Shown in pieces: positions 11,556 to 24,927 of a DNA stretch of 64,000 bases; within the stretch, counting starts at the first letter, position 1, and each line of letters opens with the position of its first letter. The stretch spans positions 372,001 to 436,000 of the forward strand of contig WHUZ01000007.1 in NCBI GenBank assembly GCA_015179045.1, given 5' to 3'. Both the position numbers and the translations under genes were made by a program. The notes under the pieces were generated by a model. It ran no database searches. It saw only the letters and a list, made by a program, of their open reading frames with translations, and was not told where the DNA came from. This stretch comes from Kalaharituber pfeilii (taxonomy: Eukaryota; Ascomycota; Pezizomycetes; Pezizales; Pezizaceae).

Positions 11556-14035
11556 GTTTGTGACTATCAACAACTGAAATCCCCAATCCTCAAGTTCAAC
11601 CGCTATCTGATGTTCTGGTAGGACGTAGCGAACTCAGCCTAAAGATTCCTTGAAGCGGCAGTCGAAGCTGGTGTGTAATTCTGGCTTTGAGAGACATCAG
11701 CGTTAGCATCATATATCATGTGGGGACTGGAGTAGACAATAGAGGAAAAAACAAAAAAAACACGGGGTATTAACAATATCCAGAAGCTGAAGTTCAGACC
11801 TGAAGACACCACTTTAGCAGAGTTGCCTCACAAAAAGAAAAAAGCTTCCTGAAAAATGGAAAACACAAACAAGAAGACAAAGAATGACTTTCTGGTACCT
11901 GATTTCTTTCTTTTTGAAGCTTTCACGCGCGCGCAGATGAAGGCGGAAAAACAAAAAACCAATTGATGCAGGAAAAAATTAATTCGCGGCTGTGAATGAG
12001 CAGGGTTAAAAATAAATTGACACAACCACTCACCCGATATCCTCTGGTGATGTGTAATAACTCCCCACAAATTCTGAATCAAATCTGCGGGCGACTGGCT
12101 GAATTAAGTCAACTGCAGCTGCTCTGACGAGGCCTTAGTTCGTCTTCCGGTAAGAAGGCGAAGAATTCATTGGCCATTTGGAAGACAAAAGTTTCCTCGA
12201 TGTGTGTACCGTAAGCCTTTGGATGATGAGGAGTGTGAGGCTGAGCTCGATCCTACAATGAATCATTCAACCATTTTGATCGAAACCCATCCGTGATGGT
12301 AATACAATTCTAAGTATGGAACCACAACAAGCAAAGCAAGCTAGGACACACCATCGTCGCTGACGGGTTTTCTTCGCCAGGCAGGCAGGCCGAGCCAAAT
12401 AGCAAGACGCCTCTCAGCCGTACAGCTAGAGGACATTTCGTCCTGCAAAATGGAACCAATGCCAGTATCGAGTGAAGATATGCGCCTGATTTTTGCTTTT
12501 TCCTCTTACCATCAACAAGGCTGTGTTATCCGGCCCGCTTTCACTATCTATTGACGCACCGTTGGTGTGCCATGACATACCCCATACCCCATATGCACAT
12601 GTAGAGTACCATACCACCTCTCTGGTTCCGCAACCGGCAACCTGGCTTGACTTAACTGTGGAGTGCATGTATCAGGTGGTGATCGAAGAGTGGGTGCGCA
12701 GTTTGGCGGAGTCCGCGATGGTTGGATCGGCGCTGTCCCGCGCCTTAGGAAGCTTTTTAGTGGCGTTCTGGTGCCTCAAGTGGGGGAAGTGGAGAAGATT
12801 TGTAGTGTGGAGGGCATCTACGTATCAGTCGACCGAGTTCAGCTTCGAGATCTGCGTGCATACACGTGCGGGGGAGCTATTGGAACAAAAGTCGTGAAGA
12901 AAAAAAATTTCATTTTTCTTACTAGCCTTCTGTGGAAAATAGAAAAATTAAAAATTACTAGGAATAAAAACATGAATTCTCTGAGTTCATATCCAGACAA
13001 ACGATTACTTGAGACAATTGCTTACTATTCCACGCCTGACTATTTTTCGTTTTCTGTAGAGGCCTAGGTAAACTTGTTCCTGGGGGGGGGGGGGGGGGGG
13101 TAAGATAGCTGGCACATCTAGGTATTTAGAGTTCAACTCTTCTCCATTTCCAGACTAGTTGGTTGTAGGATTGTGGAACGTTGTTGCCAATCTCCATCGT
13201 AAATGCACTGAGTACACATGCACGAATTGCTTACAGGTCTTATCGCCAGTCAGAACATTATCTGATTCTTCCAATTACTGTCCCATTGACGGGAACCATC
13301 GGAATTGTGTAGCTTCAGTCCATATTCGTTGCACGTGCACATGGGTAAAGAATTGTCAACACCACGTGACGTCTGGTAGGTATGCGTGGGGTGCACCCGA
13401 GTGGTGTGGGAGCAATCGATTACTGTACTCAGTACAGTACTAGTACCGCGTAAATACAGGTCTAGATATACAAGTACCAAGTACTTCTGGGCACGAGAAC
13501 ACAGTACTTGTATTTCCAACTCTTCCTCAGAAGCCGACAGCTAATGGTATGCCTCTGACAGCAAACTTGCTAGTCGGCATAGTCCATCCGGACTAATACA
13601 TAGGCCAGCAGATCTCCTTAATGCTCCCTTTGCCGTTAATGCTATACTGAGGTTCATTACTGCATTACCGGAGAAATACAAAAAAAAGGTAATGTTTCTG
13701 CCTTGTGTATTTTATGCAATACCCGATATTCTAGTTATCTAAATGCTAACACTGCCAATTCCGTTGCGCATAAAGGAAAACCACGCAATTCACAATTACC
13801 CCCAGCCGCACTTTTGTAAGGCTTCAAGCAGAAAACATAGCAAAGACGCGACATAAAAGAAATTTGAGGAAAAATTAGAACAGTGTAGTATACAATTTCA
13901 GTCTATATAGTACTTGCTAACAATGCCCGAATATCCGCCATGAAATCTACCATCTAATTTCTAACCTTTGGTTGATATATTCACCCCAAATATAAGGATT
14001 CCTTGGTTACTTCACTAAACATCAGCCTTACCAAA
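11556..14035. other. 2.5 kb without a supported gene
   Basis: AT-rich tracts and purine runs, including 20 consecutive G at 13081-13100. The longer open frames (12426-12668, 12493-13067) have no recognisable domain and overlap on both strands. The first few hundred bases probably hold the promoter of the PLAC8-like gene. Confidence 0.45.
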
Positions 14036-15626
14036 CTAGCAGTCATTCTTCACTGAGACTTCGCCGCAAAGAACGCCATCTTTGCCACCGGTGGCCCAGT
14101 CTTGACAAAGCTCGTTACAGATGATTCCGGGCTACAGAGGCTACTTGTAAGAATCATAGTTCAAAAGTAGCAGTGCTCTAGGCTGAACTCACCTTGACAA
14201 ATACCCTAGTCTCTAGACCCGCCATTGGCAATCTCCACTGGGCCAGATCCGCTGAGTCGTACCCTGGGTTGGCTTTGTATCCGGCGCGGCACGCGCACAT
14301 AGTTGGCCCACCGGGGTGCGTAGAAATACAGCTTGTAGTAATATCACATCTGTTTTTCATTGGGTTCGGATCACATTGTTCGCACTTGTTACCAGGATCG
14401 ATGTCCTCAATGGTGCGCTTCGAGCTGCATCCATCATCATCAACAGTATTGCCGTCATCGCACTCTTCGGAACCCTCCCGCTTGCCGTCACCGCAGACTT
14501 GTCGTGGTACGAGATCTGTTGAACCGTTCTTGCATTCCTCGTTGTAGATTTCGCAGATACGTGTCTTGTCGCCGTCTGAAGGAATCTCTTGTTCCCAAGC
14601 CGGTACTTCGTGTCCATTGATACCAGAAAGCGTTGGGTAATATCCTGCAGAGAAGCTATACTCTTGGTAAATCATAACAGACTTGAGATCGAGTGGGCCG
14701 TGGTAGTCAAGATAGTTGATGTGGGCGAATGAGCAAGCCCAACCGTAGCAGGTCGCATCTGCACAGCACTTTTCGGGCTCCCCCGGGCAAGAACTGGAAT
14801 CAGTACCATAAGTGTGGTAGTCGGCCAAAGCAGAGCAATTGAAGTTCATGAACTCATCTCTGTCTGGGCGTTGGTGTTCGTGGTACAAACCGATAGCATG
14901 GCCAAACTCGTGCACATAGGTTGCAATGTTGCAATTCAATGTATCCAGCTGCATCGTAAGGTAGCAGTCCTTACACCAACCAACAGGTGCTGCAGTAAAT
15001 GGATGAAAATGTTAGAATTAGGTGAAAAACATGAATGATGGAGATGGATGAATGGGATACTGACCCCAACACGCTCCTGCGCCGCTAGTCATTTGAACCA
15101 TCATCGTACCAGGCTTGTGCGGCTCATTTGTGGGCAATTGAGTGAACCTAAGGAATGGTGAAGCCGTCTTCCAGTATCCAATTGCTTTATCGACCCACTC
15201 CTTCAATTCATTCTCTGCGTCTGCGTTCTGGTATTTGTAAATAATATTGGCATTCGGCCATTTTCTGTCCGTCGAGTCGGCAAAAATTGAGAGACCTCGT
15301 GCCTGATGACGGTTTGATCCCTTCGCCCTCTTGTGTGATTTGTTTTTGCTAAGTTTGAGAACCTCTTCTTCGGGACCTAAGTTGATATCACCCATGATGG
15401 CATTACCTTTGTCGACATAGTAGACCAGTCGCTCGACCTTTTCTGCTCCGTGTGTCTTGGAACCGAAGGCACGCATCTCTCCGACTCCGGCTCCGGCTCC
15501 ATTTGGTAGAATATGGATGACTTTGTGTTTTCTGTCCTTGGGAACATCGTCTTTGTCTGTATTGTATGCAGAAATCAACGCCGGTAGCGCCAATAGCAGA
15601 AGGCTGCTAAACTTGGAGAACAACAT
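14036..15626 (-). CDS. Secreted astacin-like (M12A) metalloprotease with Cys-rich C-terminus
   Basis: Three exons, 15065-15626, 14193-14989 and 14036-14131, splice to 484 residues. Introns are 75 and 61 bp (GTCAGT...CTGCAG and GTGAGT...CTGTAG), and frames join exactly. I chose the Met at 15626 over an upstream one because it begins a signal peptide (MLFSKFSSLLLLALPALISA). Next come a prodomain-like stretch, then a catalytic domain starting near RKWPNANIIYKYQN. The zinc site is HEFGHAIGLYHEHQRPDRD, matching HExxHxxGxxHExxRxDR, with a Met-turn at KSVMIY. After it lies CGDGKREGSEECDDGNTVDD, a DUF4215-type Cys-rich repeat, and an EGF-like Cys cluster ending CNELCQDW. It probably cleaves extracellular protein (inference). 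All zinc ligands are present. Confidence 0.9.
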
Positions 15627-16175
15627 CGTGAAATATATGAAAGAACAAAGCGGAGCAAAAGATCGACGACGAGTAAACTCCCACAATCGAGAAGTTCAAG
15701 TTGAACCTTCACTATTGGAGCTTGATAATGGACTTTGATGGTATAGATACATCCAGACAAATGAGTGATTACCCATCCATATTATATATTTTCGTAAACA
15801 GCATGGACCAAGCTGAAATAGCTTGATCCACTGTACCCATTGAACAGAGACATTAGTCCTAAAATTGCGTGCTAGCTGGAAGCAAGTAGTCTTCTTGTCA
15901 ACGTCAAGTGGACAATGCGAGCTTGTAGTGGATCCGATATCCAGCTTAAGCTTACTTGCCAGCTGCAGCAGGCCAGTGGAGGAGGAAGTGTGCAGCTGCG
16001 AATATTGGTATAACCTCACAGAGCTGGAAAGAATCCTAAACCACCGATTTGGATTGTTGTATGTTTGCAGGCCTCCAATCTGGGCCACTGCATATCCTCA
16101 CACGCTGGTGCTCTGGCCTGCCGCCACTAGCTAGGCATCGTTCAAAATTAATGTCAATTGCAATATCAATCAGGC
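15627..16175. other. Intergenic, likely protease 5' flank
   Basis: No supported gene. The first part, upstream of the minus-strand protease start, presumably contains its promoter. I cannot single out a core element. Confidence 0.4.
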
Positions 16176-16210
16176 GCGGCACGCGAGTAATGATATATAT
16201 AAAAAAAAAA
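16176..16210 (+). mobile_element. 5'-truncated family-2 retroposon, 35 bp, 13-bp TSD
   Basis: Only the 3' half of the family-2 core (GCGGCACGCGAGTAATGATAT) and a short A-tail are present. The exact repeat ATATCAATCAGGC lies at 16163-16175 and 16211-16223. It is a very short retroposition product and shows that the core itself can be 5' truncated. Confidence 0.9.
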
Positions 16211-18267
16211 ATATCAATCAGGCTGTAAGAGTACCGTACTAGTACTCTGTACCTGAATCTGTCCAGGGCCTTTGACCTTCCCAAATACCTACCCCAACTC
16301 CGGAACCCCCTCAATTGGTTCATACCATCGTTTGTGTGACCATCGCTTCGCATTATTGTGTGCATGTGTGCAGAAAACAGTGGACCCTGTGCAATGTAGT
16401 TTATGCCAAGTCCTGGATGAGAATTAAGTACCAACTGTGGTTGATGTATTTTTAGGCTTCGTATACATGTGGCTTGCTTGGGGCCTGTACCTTCCACGGG
16501 TCTCAACCCCGCCAACAATGCAGCATGATCGGAGCGGCATGATACTGTCCACTGAAACCCTTCCTCTCCAACTCTTCCCCTTCCAACTAGAGAATTGCCA
16601 TGAGGCTCTAGAAAAAAGCGGAAAACTTATTGTCAGCATTCTTCGTTCGTTTTCGGATCGGCAGTTCTCAGGGATATCCCGTTTCAAACCAGGCGAAAAG
16701 CTAGCGGGTCGAATCCGGGTAATGCCGTCAATTTCGGATTTTGCTAGGGAGGGAACTGATATCCCGTTTCTTCCATCTTAGATTCTTTTCGCAGTTTTGC
16801 CTTCCATTTTCGTTAATACTTTGCGCCTTTATGGCCATGTATATATTTTGAAAGTCCTTCATGTAAAGCATGTAGTCCGTTGGCACAGGTAGGAATGGGT
16901 ATGTCGCAAACATTGTGGAGTTGCTTGATTTTGAGCTGGCATACAGCAATTCTGCTGGTTATAACCGATCGAAAGTCGGAGGGATGGGCTCCCGCCTGAA
17001 CTGGCTCCCGGGTGGGTCGGTCATTCTATGGTCTTGATGTCTGGCTCATCGTTATGAATATTAATTACCAGCCGTATGGTAACAACATGGCCTGCAGCTT
17101 GTCCTAGAAACGCTCCTTGGTCGTACAGATTATACTGATCCTTCTTGAATCATGCAGGGTGCACGTAATGTAATACAAGTTCACCTGTTGTCGATCACAT
17201 GCTTAGAAGCGCCCAGTCCGAACGTGAGTTTGTCGGTGCCTAGTAGGCAAGCCCCGTGACCAACCCACACAGAGCGCGATGACACTGGATGAAGTCCCGC
17301 ATGAGTTTTGCGGCGATACTAGCTTCGCTGGGTGTTGCGTTTTTGGGGCCAGGGTGCCGTTTCGCCAGAAGCGATTGCGAGCATACAGACTGATACCATA
17401 GTACCTGGAAGTACAGTGCATACTTACAGCGCTCCCGCGACGTATTTCCTGGTTACCGTTTCGCTTCCTAATAAGCTACAGGGAGCGTGAACCGTGCACT
17501 ACCTTCCGTATTTCATAGTATGATATCGAAATCCGCAGATCGCTGCACATTTAGCTCCGCACATAGCAGTTAAGAGCTGACGTTCTAATAGCCCAAAGTA
17601 TGGTAATTTGAATTGCAATGAGAGAAAATTATAATCATACGGCACCTGAAGAAGTCTAAATTTCCATTTGGTAGCCAGAAGCTCAAGTTCCGTTCCCATT
17701 GTATCATACATATCTTCCTCTTTCTTAACCCCCTCGCCCCTCCAGTACAGTGTGTTCCTACGTGAGTTCCTCTGACCTAGATGGCGTGATGTTTCCATCT
17801 TGGTCGTCGCTCATCCTGGTATGTGGGTTAACAGTTTCCCCAGTTGGCCACGTAGGGCTTATCTATGTTATCGCAAGCGAGAAATGGTCCCAAACAAAAC
17901 ACTTTTGAGTGCACCGAACACATCATACTGCATACATCAGATCCGCCAGTGAGACGTTTTTTTTTTTTCGTGCAGCTCAACAAGACACACTTTATGCCTT
18001 GCAAAAGAGCTATGGATTCGCTCTCTATTGTTTCCTCATTTTACTTTTCTGTAGATATTCTGAAGATTTGAAGCTCTTATGTGTTAATGAGGGCATGTAC
18101 CGATATTCCATTGCTTCATTCAACTCGTGAGAGCCAGATTAGCTAGTCAACTTTCCAGCCTAATATAATCGACAAAATCAATATCTATTCCAAAGTGGGA
18201 ACTCTGGAATAGCGGGGATCAGACTTCGGAGCACCGGCCTCAACACCTACAAAGACCATTTGCCGTC
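16211..18267. other. 2 kb without a supported gene
   Basis: A frame at 16437-16781 stays open for 114 residues but shows no domain and is opposed by minus-strand frames. The 17865-18130 frames are short. The last 200 bp precede the gene at 18268. Confidence 0.4.
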
Positions 18268-21200
18268 ATGAACTCCAACTCAACTAACCAGTTTTATGGG
18301 CTGGGTGAGTTTTATAAAGTTCAATATCGTATTGTCAGCTTACTTACCGAAATATTTCCCGCTCCTTTGCTGGCTCCCACACTTCTGCTTGGATTGAGGG
18401 CCACCCTATCGGAGCTATCAGACCTAATAAACCGTCTGATATCCGAGAATGCTTCTCCTGTTTCCGAGGTTTTTCGAATTGACAATAGGGCCCAGGCAAA
18501 CATTCTATTGAAGGTTTCCGGAAGCGGTCTAATAGAAGCACTTATGGAGTTGGAAAGCTTGGTCAAGATACAGACAAACACGGAAGACAAGAGTGAGTTG
18601 AGGTGGTGGAGTTGGATCGCCTCATTGCAAATGGCAGGGTTGTTTGAGGACTCAGAGGGTCTCAGCCTGATGGAGGTTCGCAAACAATTGGAGGAGGTCG
18701 CATGGAGAGTCAAATTTCTTTTTAAGGTTCTGAGCAAGTGCGTGATACCTATCATGATGAATCAACACCTGTTGTCCTAGAAGCCCTCCCGCGTATTTGG
18801 GGGTACTAACGGCTGACAGTCTGAGGGTATTTGACCGCTGCTGATCTGATTTCTTAGGTCGAACGTGGAGCGAATTCTTACCCGTTCATCTTACATCCTC
18901 GATACCCTGAACACTGTTGTTCTAAATCACCAGTGGCTATACTTCCCTGCATCCAGAGATGACCTCAAGAATGACAATATAAACGTAAGGACTGCTACTC
19001 AAACTCTCTACTCCGACCTGCGAGCCCGGTTTGTGGATCCCAGAACCAGTGATGCCATCTCCGAATATTCCGTGACGACAACGACCACCACCCGGGAGCG
19101 AATAAATCGCAATCAGAGCGCGTTGGAGATTGATGCAATGATCCGGAAATTTCAAGAAACAGCTGCTGGTGGAAAATCAATTGGGTATACTGCGGCGGTT
19201 CCGGATCCTGCTGAACTTTCATGGCGCTCCAAGCCAGAGAGTGCGGTTCTGGTTCTGATGCATTGGGTCTACGAAGCAAGAGCAGGCCTGGAGCCCTTCT
19301 TGCAATTTCAATATCACTCTCCACAGCAAGAAACATGTAATAGGCTTCCTGTGCCGGGATACGTCAATTTGATCAAGTCCGCCTGGCTTTTGCAAACGTT
19401 GGACCCAAATGGAGCATTGGGTACGCCCCTTGGTCACGAGGGAAAGGCTTTATTTGCTCTCCTAGCTTGCGTATGTTGTTGCCCATCTTGTCATGCAGCA
19501 TTGAGCTATGAGTCGATAGGTCAAGCCTTGAGAAAAACTGCGTCAGCAGTCGTAAGCTAACATCTGTAATGTTTTCTTCAATGACAGGAGATTATAGATC
19601 TATTCCAAGCTATTCACGAGAGAGAATTCGACCTTCCCTCGGAAGAAGCCACCCTGGAACAGGGTGACTTCAGCATTACAGTTGAAACATTTCCTAAGGG
19701 CGACGGCCAACGAACCCCAACCAGATCATATGCCACCCAAGGATTGAGCGGGGAATTCGAACACTCCGGGCCCGTCCCTGTAAATAACCATTTGGTATTC
19801 GGAGTTGACAATAATGCTAGTAGCGGTAGCAGTAGTAGCACTTCTGGAACGTGCCAAGGGACAATCAATAACAACAACACTACGGCAATTTTTGAGAATG
19901 CATCCCGGCGGGGGAGGTCTGCAGGACCGAAACCTACGAATTCCTCTGAGCAGAACACCATATCCCGAGCAAGAAGCAGTTCCGCTAGAGGAACATCTAC
20001 CGGAAGGGCAACAGAAGGCCGCGGGCGCTCCAGGCATTGGCGGGCACTCTCTTCAACCTTCACGGGCTCCGGAGATAGAGAACGACGGCCTTCAAATGCC
20101 CATTTGGCGGATAGTCCCCAGTTGCCGGAGCAGCATTCGGGAATTGCTTTAAGGCGCCCCTCAACAGCAGCATCAACCTCAAGTGCCCGAACGACAGGAA
20201 GTTTTCAAACCTTTTCAAAGGTTTGGGCACAGTTTTCTTCACCAGCTCCTGGGAGGGGTTCGCTGAGTTCACGTCCCCGTTCACGATCGTCCTCCCCAGG
20301 CCGTAGTAACCCGACACAAACAACACAGGCACCTTCTAGTCCCAGCCGCAATCCAGTGGTATCACCACCACAGCAGAATCACAGTAATTCCAATACTGCA
20401 GGGAATATTAGCGTTGGTGATGCACCCAGCCCTACATCCCCTGTCTCCTTCCGGAGCCACAGATTTCCAAAGCTCCAATTTCCAGCGTCAAGAGATCGTG
20501 ATAGAACTCGCTCTGGATTAATGTCATCAAGCCTGGTGTCATTGGGTTCAGCAGTTGCCGAGGCGTTTGTGGATAAAACCAAGGGGGTATACCCAACAAA
20601 GCCTGTACCGCCGGCGCATCCGAGCCCTGTGCAGGCGCCCACAGGGGGTGATGTGGCTGAAGGAGACAATCAGGGAGGATGCGGAGACTTGGGGAGAGCT
20701 GCTGAAGGCAGGGCGGAAAGTGCTGCCTGTGCCTGGACTGAGTCATGGAGAATGGAGGCGGGTTCCGGTTCGACTCCGTGCAAGTCACGGGAAGGGGAGG
20801 TAGAAATCATGGTGAAGGATATGAACTCAATGTAAGTAGTTGCTTGGTCCTTGTGGGAGGGCACTTGAGCTCGTCCGCACGCTCATTCCATGTGAACTGC
20901 AGAGGGCTGACTCTGGGGGGTGGGGCCGCCGTGCGGCTTCTGCGGCGGGACAGGGTGGTGATGGTCTCTCGCAGCGGCGACCTTGCGGAGCCCACCGCGA
21001 GATGGGACGACTGCCGCATACGGATCTTTGCCAAGCCGGAGCCGGGGCAGAACGGCAGCCTGGGCACGGGCATACGCCTGGTGACGGTGGGCATGGACGG
21101 CAGCGTGGACCAGCGCAGCTGTGGGCCTCTTCCCCTCCCCTCTCTCCTGCCCTCCCCCCTTGCCCTCCCCTCTTGCCCTCCCCCCTTGCCCTCCCCTCTT

Positions 21201-22498
21201 GCCCTCTCCTCTTCTCCTCCCCCAACTCCCTCCCCTCCCCCTCCCCTCCCCCTCCCCTCATACTGCCCAGCACCGGCACTGACTCCAACATGCGTCCCCG
21301 CAGTCTTTTTCGAGCACTGTGAGCTCGTCCCAGAGTACATTCTCCACGAATGCCTGCCCGTTATCTATCTCCGCAAGATCGCAAGCTCCCGTGCCAGCTC
21401 TGTCCGCACAGCAAGACAGCAAGCGCAGCAGCACCCGCAGCAGCCAGCTACAGCAGTGCAAACGCACAGCGGCGGGAGCGCGGCTTGCAGGCCTGCTGAT
21501 ACAGAATGGCATGACTGCAGTCTGCTGTACAGGTTCAAGACCCTACAGGACATGTTCACCTTCCAGCTGGCATTTTTAGGGGAGAGAGTGACGACAGACA
21601 TGTAGGTTCTCGTAAATATGATCGCTCTCAGGTGGCTCGAGACTGGCGTCCAGCCAGGCTCATATAAGTGAAGCCCATTGTTGACGAACCTTTTCTCATT
21701 CTCCTGCACAGCTGCTCCATTCCCACCATCCGCTACAAGCGCACCCTCCTAGATGGTGAACACACCCGCTATCGCGCTCGCGTCCAAATCTGGTGGGAAA
21801 ACTCCGAGCCCGCCATCAACACCATTCCCGAAGTGCACGCCTACAACCTTACTCTTCCGTCTCCCGGGAGCCCACGCACGCCACCTAGTCCCTCTCACAG
21901 TGATGGCAACAACACTGCAACTCCACCAACCAAAGCCAACGCCGCCCGTATCGTCATTTTCTGGGAAAATGGCGGCGTCGTACTCTTCCTCACAGATTCA
22001 ATTGAACTTGAGAATCGCCCCTGTCGGCCCAGTAATGTCGCAAATAGCATCCACAGTGAGCAAGTTTCGCCAAATCCTTCTCGCAGAGACACAATTAGCT
22101 CCCATCTCACCTACTCCACCACAGTTACAGAGCCACCGGTTACAAACTATGTCCTGAGGCTAAAACCCTCTATGCACTTTTCGAAGCCATTCATGAACGC
22201 CGGGTGCATCAAGGCACGGTTGCTTTCTCCACTCACAGCACCTGTTTCAAGTTTCCGGCTTGATAAGCAAGGTTTGCGGCTCGAAGATTGCGAAAATAAT
22301 GCTGATGGTTGGGAAGAGTACCGATGGTTTGAAATTGAGTTTAGGACTGAGAGTGAAATGGAAGACTTCAGCCAGGGTTTCCGCAGGTGGTTGAATGGTC
22401 GGCGGAAAGAGAGAAGGAAAAGAGGGGATACGCACAGAAGCTCTTCCAAGAAAGGGGCTCCTTTGGGTAATAAGGCGAGTTCGAGTTCAAGATCTTGA
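18268..22498 (+). CDS. Large unrecognised fungal protein, five exons, 1270 residues
   Basis: Exons 18268-18737, 18858-19470, 19588-20831, 20903-21601 and 21712-22498 total 3813 nt and join in one frame. Donors are GTGCGT, GTATGT, GTAAGT and GTAGGT; acceptors are TTAG, ACAG, GCAG and ACAG. The N-terminal 360 residues are helix-rich (LLLGLRATLSELSDLINRLI, ELESLVKIQ) and may resemble fungal N-terminal domains of signalling proteins, but I cannot name it. Residues about 380-770 are Ser/Pro/Arg-rich and low complexity (SRPRSRSSSPGRSNP), probably disordered. A more ordered C-terminal half follows, with IRIFAKPEPGQNGSLGTGIR, YRFKTLQDMFTFQLAFL and YRWFEIEFRTESEMEDF, ending in a basic Arg/Ser/Lys tail. 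Exon 4 holds a CCCTCCCCTCTTG minisatellite read as Pro/Leu/Ser, which might instead be a further intron (about 21121-21302, also divisible by three). No function assigned. Confidence 0.75.
21121..21260. repeat. Polypyrimidine minisatellite inside exon 4
   Basis: About 15-bp units of GCCCTCCCC(T/C)CTT repeat on a C/T-only strand. It is in frame as Pro/Leu/Ser. An intron reading (donor GTGGGC, acceptor CCGCAG) would remove it without changing frame, so its coding status is open. Confidence 0.7.
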
Positions 22499-22974
22499 TT
22501 CTGTTCTCGTCCTGGGTTTGCGTTACTCAAAAAAAATTCACCATCCATGTTATCTCACACGTTTGTTTGCGTCTCATGATTTTGAATGAGGAGTCCTTGG
22601 AATATGGAATTTGGAATCTGATCTCTTTATGTGAAACGCCGTTGTAATACTTCTGAGTGAAGATGAACGTTATTATTACATACTTATCATCCCATACCGT
22701 ACATGTGCCTCAATAGTCATTTCAGTGTTTACCTAAACCGTTCATTGAAAGTCCCTATGCATTGCTCCGTGACCGTTCCTCACAATAGTTACGTGTATTG
22801 CCTATAGCAATCGAATGCAACCGGAAATGTTAAAGCAGTAACCCTTTATCGGATGTCCCAGTAGAAAAACCCAAATGCCCTAGCTGATCCCTTTAATCCA
22901 CTCCTCCCTGCTCCCTTAGTCACCTTCCGCATTCCATCCCTTTAATTCTCCTGTGCCTTATCCGACTTATTCCT
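22499..22974. other. Convergent intergenic spacer
   Basis: This separates the 3' ends of the plus-strand large gene and the minus-strand transporter. AT-rich, with no gene seen. Confidence 0.5.
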
Positions 22975-24927
22975 TCACCCCTCAATGTCAGCCTCAACCA
23001 CTGCAGCCTCCTCACTCCCCTTCTCCAACTCCGCATGTGCATCGCTCGCACTCCGCCTGCCCCTCCTACTGAACGCCTCCTCCATCGCCTCCAGCGTTCG
23101 CCCCTTCGTTTCCGGCACGCACCACGCAACCCACCCTACCATCACCGCAGTGCAGGCCGCAAAAACGAAAAACGCGCCTCCACGTATATTTGTCAGCATG
23201 TACGGACTACATTTACTAACGAGGAACTCGGCCGCAAACTGGGCTGTGGTTGTCAGGGAGACACCAATGGAGCGGAGGTGGGTGGGGAAGATTTCGGCGC
23301 AGTATATCCACGGGACTTGGGAGGACAGGCCGAAGAAGAACTGGGGAAGCGAGGGAGAGTTAGCGTTATTAGTGAAAGTTGTACTGCAAACAGGCTAGGT
23401 ACCCCGAAGAGGAATATGCAGGCCAAGGCTATGTAGCCTGGTATGCTGCTGCTATGTGAATCTTGACCAGGATTGGGCCTGTCAACTGTAACGAAGGCAC
23501 CAAGATACCTATTTCAAGGCCAACTTAAATATGGTAATCCCGCATACTTTCTCACAGGGGGAAAGGAAGGCATACCACATCACACCGGAAACCCCGATTG
23601 CGCTTACAATCAGCAACACTTTTCTCCCATATCTATCGACCAGAAATACTGACGACAACGTAACACTCAAACACCTCAGCGCCGCAAAAAGCCCATTCAA
23701 CATTAGGGCACGGCCCGTCCCATTGAATCCCAATGTGCGGAATATCGACGGCAAATACGAATTCAATGCCACCGCGCCAGTCAGGTTCAAAAAAAGCATC
23801 ATCAAACACCCGCTAGCAACTCGTGCCCGCATAGTAGGGGACAACAAGATGCCTCTTACGCCTGCAAACCGCGTATCCTGCGTTCGAGTTGTTATCTGAA
23901 TCATGTCGAAATGGGCCTTGATCTCGTGCATTTCGGACAAAATGTCTGGATGGTCAGGTGGCAACTCCCGTATACGTCCCAGCACGGCTTGCGCTCGCTC
24001 TATATGGTTTTTCCGAACAAGGTACCGAGGCGACTCAGGAAGGACGAGCAGAGAGATGATGAAGAGGATGATGCCTGGGACAAGCTGTATTCCGAGTGGG
24101 ATCATCCATTGCGCTGACGAACTGGGAGGTATGGTTCGATTGACACCATAGTTTATCCAGAAGCCGAAAACGGTCGTGATCTGAAAACTAATCTCGTGGA
24201 TGCCTACCAGGAAACCTCTAATAAGAGCAGGAGATATTTCTGAGATATACCTACGATACAAGGTTATCTACTTCCAATTCCCCATGAGCACACTCTGCCA
24301 TAGGAAGTTCAGTACTTACATTGGACCAACTGCAGTTGACCCGCCCATTCCAAGCCCAGCAACCACCCTCCCTGAGTACATCAAGTTTAGTTCACCGCCT
24401 GACCATGTTTGCATGGCACAGCCAGCCACAAATATCCCTGCACTCACAGCAAGACCTATTCTCGGCCCAAGTTTTTCAACCAGCGGAATCACAGCCAGAC
24501 TTCCAACAAGGGTTCCAATGTATGTAAACGAGACAATGTTCGACGCAATAGTGTTGAACTCCTTCGAATCTCGTGGGGGAAGCTTGAAAGATCTTTGGAA
24601 AGCTGGGAGCTCAATACATCCTCCAATGACACCTGAGCTATATCCGAAGTACGCGGCCCCAAAACATGATAATACTACAAGAAAGAGAAGACGCGTTCTT
24701 GGTGGCTGGGACGGGCTAGGGTCATTGAGCGTTGGTCTATAGCTATCTCGCTCAGTTACTGTACCATTCAGTGGCTGTGCAGGGCTGTTGGGCGAACTTG
24801 AAGGCTGGTCACAAGGTTTCGTATTTGTAGGCTCAAAGGTTGTTTCTGGCCAGTCTACTGCCGAGGGCATTGCAGTACAGGACCTTGTTGAAATGAGAAC
24901 TGGCAGTGGTTGTAAAATCGTCGACAT
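22975..24927 (-). CDS. MFS sugar porter family transporter
   Basis: Four exons, 24320-24927, 23556-24250, 23403-23485 and 22975-23340, splice to 583 residues with all frames joining. Introns are 61-70 bp with donors GTAAGT, GTGAGA and GTACCT. After a polar N-terminus of about 75 residues, twelve hydrophobic segments are plausible. Sugar-porter motifs appear in order: GRVVAGLGMGG, then EISPALIRG across the first splice, then PESPRYLVRK, DRYGRKVLLI in the second half, and PETKGRTLEAMEEAF after the last membrane segment. The family imports hexoses or related polyols by proton symport through the plasma membrane; the substrate cannot be read from the sequence. Start chosen at the first Met; the Met 19 residues on is also possible. 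Confidence 0.92.

Noticed and set aside
12426..13067. Frames of 80-134 residues as genes
   Set aside because: They overlap on both strands, show no domain or splice support and no signal peptide.
13081..13100. Run of 20 G as a telomere or regulatory G-quadruplex
   Set aside because: It is a simple homopolymer without telomeric periodicity; nothing nearby supports a function.
16437..16781. 114-residue plus-strand frame
   Set aside because: No domain, no homologous segment and no start or splice context; opposed by minus-strand frames of similar length.
20807..21340. Minus-strand Gly/Glu/Arg-rich frames of 154-177 residues
   Set aside because: They are antisense shadows of exon 4 of the plus-strand gene and its C/T minisatellite.
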